Part shown: piece by piece, positions 55,840 to 64,000 of the stretch | How positions within the stretch are numbered: the stretch's first letter is position 1 | How the letters are laid out: every line of letters starts with the position of its first letter | Program-made: the position numbers and the translations under genes | Assembly: GCA_037957365.1 (NCBI GenBank) | Contig: JARHVA010001473.1 | Span: 1,798,501 to 1,862,500, forward strand | DNA from: Torreya grandis | Lineage: Eukaryota; Streptophyta; Pinopsida; Cupressales; Taxaceae | Direction: 5' to 3' | Length of the DNA stretch: 64,000 nucleotides | Notes under the pieces: generated by a model | The model's input: only the letters and a program-made list of their open reading frames with translations | What the model was told of the DNA's origin: nothing | Databases searched by the model: none

Positions 55840-58750
55840 TAGAGCTATAAAATGTTGTGATTTATGAGACTTGAAAAATTTAGACTGGAATAGAAAAATA
55901 AGTATGAGCCTGAATATGTAGAAGGTCTCTTGGAAGATAAGCAAGTAAAAATTGTGTTTAAATTAGTAGGATGGCTCAAGTTTATGATGAAATTATAGGG
56001 GTTAGATGAAACCCTTTTCAAATATTTTATTCTCCACTTGAAGAAAAATTTCTCCACTATCAAATGTTTTAAAATTTTATTCTCTAGCTAGGTCATTAGT
56101 GAATTGTCTAGGATTTTGGATGAAGGAGCTAGGATCATAAGGAGATCTTCTTCCAATGACCTCATTCAAATTTTCCATGGTGAGGGAGAACCAGTGCCAG
56201 AATGTGTTCAAGATGTTAATGGAAATATCAAAGGCATCATTAGAGACACCTTACCAGAACCATGGATGTCTTTATCTTTTTGTCTCATCAAATATCTCAC
56301 TTGTGATGGGCAGTGTAGTGTTTTGAGTTGTGTTATAATGAGGATGTTTATTCATTTGAGATATGGATTATAACACCCCCAAAATAGAATCAAATTACCT
56401 TCATTTTTGTTAGGGTATATACAATTAATGTCTCAAATGATTATAACACCCCCAAAATAGAATCAACTTACCTTCATTTTTGTTGGGGTATATACAAGTA
56501 ATGTCTCAAGCAATTATAACACCCCCAAAATAGGATCAAGTTACCTTCATTTTTGTTAGGGTATATACAAGTAATGTCCATGATATATCCTAGTAATCCA
56601 TCCTTTGTAGGCCATCATGGACTTATCCAATTAATAATTCAATTTCATTTTCTTAAGCAAGAACAAGGCAAAGGAAAATGGATATTATTTCATGAGGGAA
56701 AGAAGAAGAAACACCTACGGATTACCAAGAGCATACCATGAGAACCTTATACTTCAAGGGCTCCACCAAAGGTCTCTTTCTCTAAAGTGAGTACTCCTAA
56801 ATTAGTTTGAATTACAAGGTTAACCTTTAGGGATGTTTCACCTAGTCCTATAATTCCCCTTAATGTGGTTGTACCACCATGGCCAAGAAGAAGATTAAGA
56901 CTTAGATCCTCAACAAGAAGCCCTAAGCCAGCTTTTCAACCCACTTCTACACAAAAACCCATTTAGATCATAGAGGATGAGCCTACTATAGACCCCATTC
57001 CACATTCAACACCTAAAGAGGCCTCACATGAATAAATTCTTCCTCTCACTTAGAATATAAGAAGAAAGAATATATTTATTGATGATGATGATGATGAAGT
57101 AATTGCTATAGAAACCCTTGATAACATACGGTAGGAACCCACTACTAATGTAGCACAAGATAAAGAGGAAGTGGAGACTCATTTTCCATAGGATTTTTTT
57201 TAAGAAACTATTCTTTTTATTACCTCAACACAACCATCCATTTATAAAGGAAAATCTCTCATGACTGATGAAGAAGCCCAACTATTAAGAGAGACAGAAG
57301 ATGTACAACTACATCATGTTCTGGCATTGTCCCATAAGTCAAATAGAACATAGAGGACATTACACATCTACTATCTTTAGTTCAGTGTAAGGATTTTGTC
57401 ATTTCTCTTTTTTTACAAAATATAGATAACATTCAAACTCAATCTTTTGAGAAAGGCGAAGAGATAACATCCTTGCATAAGAAGTTAGATGAATCTAAGA
57501 ATGAAGTTATTGATCTATGGAGTTATACCAAGAAACTTGAAGAAGAAAATTTATCTTTAAGAAGGAATATCCTTAAATTTGGATAAGAGAATATTATATT
57601 AAAATCATAATTAGCCTCTAGCTCTTATACTATGCCTCTCAAATCTATGGTAAGACAAGGTTGTTAAACCATTATGTCCTACCCTGATGTCAAAAGTCAC
57701 TGGGAAAAAACTTGTTTTGAGCTTGGATAATTACAGGAATAAAATAAAATTCTTAATAAGGAGAAATAAAAGTTGCAAAAATATATTACAAAATCACAAC
57801 AATAAGAATAATATGCCAAACAAACTATACAGTTTACTTGTTAGCTTGGTGAAAAGCTTATAGCTTGTAGGATTCCATCTTCTTCTTATAGTTTGTTCTT
57901 GCATGAACAATTTTTTATATAGTATTTAATACAAATCTCTTTTGGATTGCCACATGAGACTAACACAAGTGAAGAGTTCTTGACAGTCTATCATAAAAGT
58001 ACTCTTGATAGATAATATTTATTATGTGAATTCTACCTATGTGATATTATTATGGGAAACACTAATTATGTATTGGTCAATTTGGTTGTTTGTGAGTTAA
58101 AAATAAGATCCCTTCTCTCAACCTACATAAATCAAATAGCTTTTTAGGATAGATATAATGATCATGTGAATACTAAAATAGAAATTGGACTCTACATCAG
58201 ACCTCAATTTGGTAATGCATGGTAGGTATTAGAAAAATCCAGAAGATTATATTTTCAATGTTTTGAAATCCATGATCATTATCTTCATGCTCTACAAGAT
58301 GGTATTATAAATTTTGAATTATTTACTCAACATTTATTTGATCAAGTTGTAACTACTTATAGTCAACATTAAAATCTATTTATAGTCCCTTTGAAAAGGA
58401 AAGAAGTTTTCTCTATTACCAATGTAAGATGGACCCTTAGGAGAGTTGAGGCCATCACTTAGATCATTACCAATGTAATTCAAGAAGGTGGATATAAAGT
58501 TTGGATTGGAATGATATTTATACCACCACTATTGCTTTCTCCCATGTCTCCATGGCAGAACACAGGGCCACAATCTGAAGAAAAATTTACTCTTTAGATT
58601 CACTTTGTTAATATGTATATGGGATTCACTCCTACTCATGATAAAATATTACAAGATATATACTCCATCCATGATCTCAACCTTGGATTGGAGCAAAGAA
58701 ACCATGATTATGAAGATAGGAGAAGATAGTTTGCAATGTGACTTGCAAAA
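55840..58750 (+). pseudogene. Long 3' accessory ORF of the Athila-like element (unrecognised)
   Basis: A degenerate coding run of about 2.9 kb lies between integrase and the polypurine tract. Readable parts are ILDEGARIIRRSSSNDLIQI then FHGEGEPVPECVQDV and LPEPWMSLSFCLIKYLTCDG (56104-56370); YPSNPSFVGHHGLIQLIIQF (near 56590); a basic, Pro-rich linker; an acidic IFIDDDDDEVIAIETLD (near 57070); a probable coiled coil EEITSLHKKLDESKNEVIDL and TKKLEEENLSLRRNI (near 57450-57580); and a C-terminal part with INFELFTQHLFDQVVTTYSQ (near 58310). I do not recognise the family. Athila elements often carry env-like or unknown ORFs here, so that is the likeliest class. It contains the 73-bp triplication. 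Confidence 0.65.
56367..56585 (+). repeat. 73-bp triplication inside the accessory ORF
   Basis: ATTATAACACCCCCAAAATA begins units at 56367, 56440 and 56513, an exact 73-bp period, with only a few substitutions between units. Each unit encodes LPSFLLGYIQ in one frame. As 73 is not a multiple of three, the triplication disrupts the reading frame between HLRYGL and MSMIYPSN. Confidence 0.93.
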
Positions 58751-58768
58751 GGTAAGGTGTGGGGGAAA
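58750..58768 (+). other. Polypurine tract of the Athila-like element
   Basis: AGGTAAGGTGTGGGGGAAA sits directly before the 3' LTR start TGATAAG. It would prime plus-strand DNA synthesis. Confidence 0.8.
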
Positions 58769-59774
58769 TGATAAGTTCACACTATGACTCATTATAACCA
58801 TGATATATCATCCTTCAAAACCATTAATATTCCATTTGATTTGAGAATTTCATGTAGTCTTAGGGATTATAACTATCCTAATGAATAAAATGAATGCCTT
58901 TGTCTCTTTAATCTTATGTGAGTCTAAGTTAGCATTCTTTACATAATGTTCTAATTGTTTGCATGTTTATTCCTCTATCTTTGATATGTATAGATATTAT
59001 AACATATACATAATATTTTTAACATGATCTCATAAAGATAAATAAGTGCCATTAATATGAATTGATCATTTGATAAAAACTCTAAACTTTTCCAAATGTT
59101 CTATGGACCTTGATAAACAGCTATGGATTACAATAGTCAAGCTACGAATTTTGATAGTTGTGTTATGAAATTCTAAAACTCGCAATGGACTCATCCACAA
59201 CATGTTCCAAGGCAATCCAAAAGTTCCTTCAACTATTCCATGATGATCTATGACTCTTTTAAATAATTTCTATTTTTACATATGTCTATATATAGATGTC
59301 TAATTATGTGTAGCTTTCCATTTATAGAAGCTAGTAGTTACAAGTTGCAACTTTAGATAAAATGATATGAATACATTGTATATAAGATTTGGTAATCAGA
59401 TATGGTTGGTAGAATTAGTTTAAAATCCCATGAGGATCTTCCCAACCACATGTGGATATTTTTGCAATATTCCTCTTTATTTTGGCCATATATACTAATC
59501 TCTATGAATATCCTCTTGTTTATTTAGTTAAGTTATTACCTAGTATTTAGGATAGTTAGTTTATTTTGCATCCAATAAAATTTAGATCCTTATTTGATCT
59601 ATAGAGGTGTGTGAAACATTGTAATAATTTTCATTTTTGAATACAATAAGATTTTGTGGTAGAGAATACTCTTTCATTTATGTGCATTAGTTAAGATATC
59701 TTTCTAAGGACTAAAAATTTTTGACCTTGATATCCAAGGGTGAGCAAGGGCACACTCCCTAAGGAGATAGGACA
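58769..59774 (+). mobile_element. 3' LTR of the Athila-like element, truncated
   Basis: It matches 47610-48606 throughout (TATA-like box at 59378, CCAATAAAA near 59571, and CCAAGGGTGAGCAAGGGC near 59735) and stops being similar after GGAGATA at about 59769. The remaining 495 bp expected from the 5' LTR are absent. The break coincides with the candidate minus-strand LTR. Confidence 0.82.
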
Positions 59775-60764
59775 TGTTTATTGTTGATGATTCTAAATGT
59801 ACCACAAGTGCTCTTAGTGATTCAATAACACTTCTCATTTTAGGATCCAAAGGATTTAGGGCATGAGTTACAGGTATTTGGCAATTAGGATACGTGTGGT
59901 GAAATAGCAGCAAAACAACATAGACTATTCCATAATATTTATAAAGTTTGATGGTTGGGAGCCATCTCGGTGCCTTATTTTATGAATCTTGATGCTAATT
60001 TTGAAAAATTAGTCTAGATATGAACTATTGACTAAACTAAATGTTTATGAACAATGTTTTAAATTAAAGTGAATTATTTAAAGAAAGAGAAAAAGGAAAG
60101 GGTAGAGTAAGAAAGAAATGGTGATTACTGATCCTTGATTTTGAACATATTGATAAAGTTTCAAGAATTATCAAACATGATCGTAACCAGCATATAGTTT
60201 AAATTATATTAAGCTCACATTTCATTACAAACTAGGCCTATTTCTAAAGATAAGATGATAATACAAGTAAAAATTGGATTTACTTTTAAAGTTCTACACC
60301 ACATCTAGATAGTTAATGCACATCTTTGCTGCTAAGAAAATAAAATGAAGTAAAATCAATCTCATTCAACTAACCTAGCATAACACAAGTTATCAACCCT
60401 ATAATTAATTATCTAACTTAGTATTTTTAAAAACTATTCATATTCAAACTCAAATAAGCAATTGAGAAATTTAGCAATTCAAACACATCAACCAAGATAA
60501 TTCTTGTAGAATTCCTTGATCTTTTTGTATTAATTTCTTAAAACTGGTACAAAATAAATTGAAATACCTCCCTACTAAAAATGGTAATACATGCCTTTAT
60601 AAAATATCTACATAGTATACTGATTAGTCTAAAAATATAGGTGTACAAAGATAAAGATAGTTGTCTTTGTAATAAACTATGATACATGTGTCTTTTACAA
60701 TCATGTTGATCTAAAGGCAATAATGCTAACAAACTAGTGTATGCCTTTACAAAATAATATGCCA
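59775..60764 (-). mobile_element. Candidate LTR of a minus-strand gypsy element
   Basis: On the plus strand this 990-bp block starts TGTTTATTG and ends ATGCCA, giving TG...CA termini. On its right is CCTCTCAGG, the complement of a purine-rich CCTGAGAGG, placed as a polypurine tract for an element running leftward. The accessory pseudogene stops about 45 bp before it. It begins where the Athila-like 3' LTR is cut. The partner LTR would lie beyond the window, so this is inference from position and termini. Short minus frames inside (such as 60538-60765) are not convincing genes. Confidence 0.45.
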
Positions 60765-60773
60765 CCTCTCAGG
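60765..60773 (-). other. Candidate polypurine tract, minus-strand element
   Basis: CCTGAGAGG on the minus strand lies next to the candidate LTR start TGGCATATT. It is short and not perfectly purine, so support comes mainly from its position. Confidence 0.35.
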
Positions 60774-60799
60774 TAAACCATAATTAGGAAGTTAAAGTT

Positions 60800-63700
60800 A
60801 AGGCCCTTTGTCATTAAATTATGCTCATATCTTGCTCATGTTGTTCATCCACTAGACCTAAGTCTATGATAGGCCTTATGATACACTCCTCTTCTTGATC
60901 AGCTAGCTCATCAAAATCCTTATCATTCCTAGCCAAAGCTTCCTTAATACTTATGGCTTCATTGATCCTCTCATTTGCATTGAATATCATGTCTAATATT
61001 CTACTATTATCTTACCTTGATTGTCCTTGACTTTTACCTTTTATTTATTGAGTCACTAAAGTGGTTCTATGCTGGAATTATTCATCGCTAATAATTCCTA
61101 GGGTAGTGGGCTATGCAAGATCCTCAAGCATAGTTCATAGGATCTTCTAAAGTTTTCCCATGAACTCTTTCTCTTCTTCAATAAGTTCCTCCATTTTGGT
61201 ATGCCAATCACTCAAGGATTGCATCTTGTCAATAATAATTCCCAAAATGGCACTTAGGTGCCCCATGTTTATGGCTTTAAAATTTGGTATTTACTTCCTA
61301 ACCTAGATATTAAGGAGTTGGGAAATCTTATCTTCCAAAGTTTTCCATTGATTAACTAGCTCCTTGGCTAAGGTGGCCTAGTTTTCCAGTACATCCTACC
61401 TTAATTTCATAGACTTTAGTGATTTGAACATGTCATGGAATGACTCCTCAAGCATTTAATCATGGAATCTAAAACTGAGAGAATTGCTTGAGTTTACAAA
61501 TTCTCTTTCTCCTTCTTTAGGTTCTTGATTGTTTGCACTAATCCTTGGACACTGGCCCTAGGCTATATAGATTGAGCCTCAATTAAACTTTCCACATCTT
61601 CTTCATGGATGGGAGCCTCTCTAATTTGTTACCATCCAATAGGGATTAGACCTATGAAAAGTTCCACCTTTTGAAAGGTGAATTCCTCTTGAACGACCAT
61701 GGCTATCCTTGAGGTGATCCTTTTCAATCCTTCCATGTCTAGGTTAAATTAGATTTTAACCTTTATTTCCTTAAACTTTGGGGGCTCAATCATCTCCATA
61801 CTTTAACTACCAGAGGCTCTTGAGGTGTCAATTTTTTATCCCCCCTAAATATGAACTTGTATTCTTCTCTATTCTTGCTTTTTTACAATGTCCATGATCT
61901 AAGGTTTGATGTTATCATGTATTTTCAATCCAACCTATGTTAAGGCCCATGAAGGAGAGAGGGATAGTATCTTCTATAACATCCCATAAATGAATCTGTT
62001 AGGTATGATTGGTCCATGGATTGGATTCTCATAACTGAAGAGGTTGACTTCACTAATAAGTTGAGTAAAGGTCAACCTAGGATTCTTCCTTGGAGTCATA
62101 GGAACCAAGGCCATCTTTACTCTACTTTTCTCCATTTCTAATAGAACCAAGTCCTTTCTTACTTCTTTAAAGGTATCCCCTTCTCTATCTAAGCCATATG
62201 TTGCTACTATATCAATGAGATCACCCTTCAATGTCTCTTTTTGATCAATAGCTATCATGTCAACAAATTCCATAGGAGAAGGTGGCCTTTGTGGGAGTTT
62301 TATAGGTGAGGGACCTTCCTCAAGTCTATGTTCCAATCTTGGTTCTCCAAATTTTTCATTAACTTTATCCATTCCATCTTGAGACTATTCAACCTAAGCT
62401 TATTCAACTTGACACTCCTATTAGTGGGGTTGAGGTTTAGATGGCTTGTTATGATTGGTCCTATATGGTCTTGGTAAAAAATGATATTGCAAGAGATGCA
62501 ACTACCATATCTCGCCTGTAGGATTATTGTCCTTGATCAATCTATATTCCAACTTGATATTGTAGCTTTTGATTCTAGAAAGCACTTCTTTAAAATTCTT
62601 TGCTCTAATATAGATGTCATCATTGACACCTAACTTATATTCATATTAAATCTTAGGGGCATTTCTCTCTTTAATGTGATTAACCACCCTGTCCCTAGGG
62701 TCCCACATTTTAAGGTCATCTAATTAGAAATCAAAATAATTCCTATGTGTTACCATGATTTTCGATTGCTTCCAATCTTTTATTACAATCTTCCCATTAT
62801 CTAATGGGAGGGGTGGATTTGGCCTTTCCTCTTCTCTTTACATACCTTGTCTACACCCTAGATGATTTAGGAGGTAATTTATTACTCGGTAAGCTTGTTG
62901 GGGACATGGACTGGTAGCTTGTAAGGTTGGGTTAGGATCCCCTCTATCCTAATGATAGTGTAGTCTAGATAATACCATACATCCATATCTTGATAAGGGG
63001 ATGCAATCTTATCATAGTAAATCCTATGATGGCTTCATATATGGATTAAAAAACACAATCACATATGAATTTCATGTGGTTCCTATACTTGAATATGTAC
63101 AATTTGGAATAGTGGTAAGAAATTGTGGTTCTACAATCAGGGGACCAATTCCTAACACCAAGGAAGGATACAGAGGCCAAAAGGGAATCTAATAGATAAG
63201 ACATCATATAGAATTGTTTATAGGTCCATCTTTTGATGGCTATGAATTGCTTAGCCAAAAAGAATCTAATTAGGTCTCCTATTGAAGGGGTCAAGTTCTC
63301 TTCTATCATGAAGTGGACATAGGACACCCAGACTTTGTTTACATATGTGGTGGAAGGGGCACCAAAGGCTTAGTTCATTAGGATTAAGGATATATTAATT
63401 TCTTACCTAAATTATACAATGGGAATCATGACATCTAGGGTTATAAAGATGTGGGGTCCTTGGATTAACTAGGGTGCAAGGATAGAATCAAGGTCTTGGG
63501 TATTAGCCCAATTCCTCATGTCGAAGAGGTTGAGATGGGGTAAAGGGAGCTTATAATAGGTTTCAAAGGCCATAGGAGAGATGTATACCACCCTTTCATA
63601 ACTAGCCTCCTAAATGATCCATTCCCCATCGTTATTACAATCAATAAAGATGGGTGCAAGGACATCAATGAAATGTATTACCTTTGGTTTCACCGTAGCA

Positions 63701-63921
63701 TAGTGGAGACCAGTCATTTGAATTATAACCAAGTCATTGTACCTTTGATTCATTATGGCATTCCTCTTTTCCTCCTAGGAGATAGGTTGTAATTCATTTA
63801 TTAGGATGAATAATTTAGACCAATTCCTCACTCCATGGATGTTTAGGGCTGCCAGGTCTAGTTTTGTATCCTTGAAAATCCTTCCTTCACTATTATAGGT
63901 TAGATAAAGTTCAACTTCCAT
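60800..63921 (-). pseudogene. Long accessory-type pseudogene, about 1,000 codons, unrecognised
   Basis: The minus strand reads as one decayed protein from MEVELYLTYNSEGRIF at 63921. It continues through MTGLHYATVKPKVIHFIDVL, SPMAFETYYKLPLPHLNLFD, KVWVSYVHFMIEENLTPSIG and KRWTYKQFYMMSYLLDSLLA (63046-63920). Next come MDVWYYLDYTIIRIEGIL (near 62950), LGVNDDIYIRAKNFKEVL (near 62600), the open stretch 61974-62372 (RLEEGPSPIKLPQRPPSP, DLIDIVATYGLDREGD) and a heptad-like C-terminal part such as WHTKMEELIEEEKEFMG and ADQEEECIIRPIIDLG, ending near 60820. Single stops and at least one frameshift occur. I know no matching family. Its place just before a polypurine tract and LTR suggests the 3' accessory ORF of a gypsy element. 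Confidence 0.6.
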
Positions 63922-64000
63922 CTTCAATTTTTACCTACCAACCACCATTTTTGATGTTATTAAATTTCCCACACTGGATTGCCAAGGGTTTTTACTATAG

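Larger units (their letters stand above)
47610..59774 (+). mobile_element. Athila-like Ty3/gypsy element, 3' LTR truncated
   Basis: The order is 5' LTR, tRNA-Asp-type primer site, gag, protease, RT, RNase H, integrase, a roughly 3-kb accessory ORF, polypurine tract and 3' LTR. The gag type, the primer site and the extra 3' ORF agree with the Athila group. The 3' LTR matches the first 997 bp of the 5' LTR and then stops, at a point where a minus-strand element seems to begin. All ORFs are broken. No target duplication could be recognised. Confidence 0.82.

Overview
This window looks like intergenic DNA from a large, repeat-rich plant nuclear genome. It is strongly AT-rich and has no intact gene. 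Almost everything recognisable is a decayed LTR retrotransposon of the plant Ty1/copia or Ty3/gypsy type, with tRNA-Met and tRNA-Asp style primer sites. A gymnosperm or similar giant genome is plausible, but that is inference. No host gene, tRNA, rRNA or CRISPR was found. All coding regions are pseudogenes; lengths and boundaries were measured by eye.

Layout. 1-1.7 kb: the 3' half of a Ty3/gypsy pol (RNase H tail and integrase). 1.7-11.6 kb: mostly unassignable sequence, with a solo LTR-like copy (8.05-9.42 kb), an LTR fragment (11.08-11.40 kb) and an 84-bp minisatellite (9.99-10.64 kb). 11.66-26.16 kb: a 2.9-kb sequence duplicated in tandem, whose first copy is split by a Ty1/copia derivative at 12192-20759. 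That derivative has the order LTR-internal-LTR-internal-LTR, with three 942-bp LTRs, two 2871-bp internal regions and a TCCTT target duplication. 27.2-40.2 kb: a nearly complete Tat-like Ty3/gypsy element with two RNase H domains. 42.1-44.1 kb: an LTR-like block followed by a chromovirus-like gag-protease fragment. 44.1-47.6 kb: AT-rich sequence with simple repeats. 47.6-59.8 kb: an Athila-like element (LTR, tRNA-Asp-type primer site, gag, protease, RT, RNase H, integrase, long 3' accessory ORF, polypurine tract, truncated 3' LTR). 59.8-64 kb: the 3' end of another element on the minus strand, with a candidate LTR, polypurine tract and a roughly 1,000-codon accessory pseudogene I do not recognise.

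How the parts relate. The copia insertion is younger than the 2.9-kb duplication, because copy B keeps the empty site. The minus-strand element appears to have inserted into the Athila-like 3' LTR. In the copia ORFs every premature stop that differs between units is CAG to TAG, and one end shift is CGA to TGA, as expected from deamination of methylated cytosine.

The most interesting signals are: (1) the three-LTR copia array; (2) palindromic CCGACGTCGG clusters upstream of its TATA box and again inside the element; (3) repeated ACTAGGTCAAC/GTTGACC motifs upstream of a conserved TATA box, followed by a conserved splice-donor sequence, in the Tat-like LTR family; (4) long accessory ORFs placed directly before the polypurine tract in two gypsy elements.
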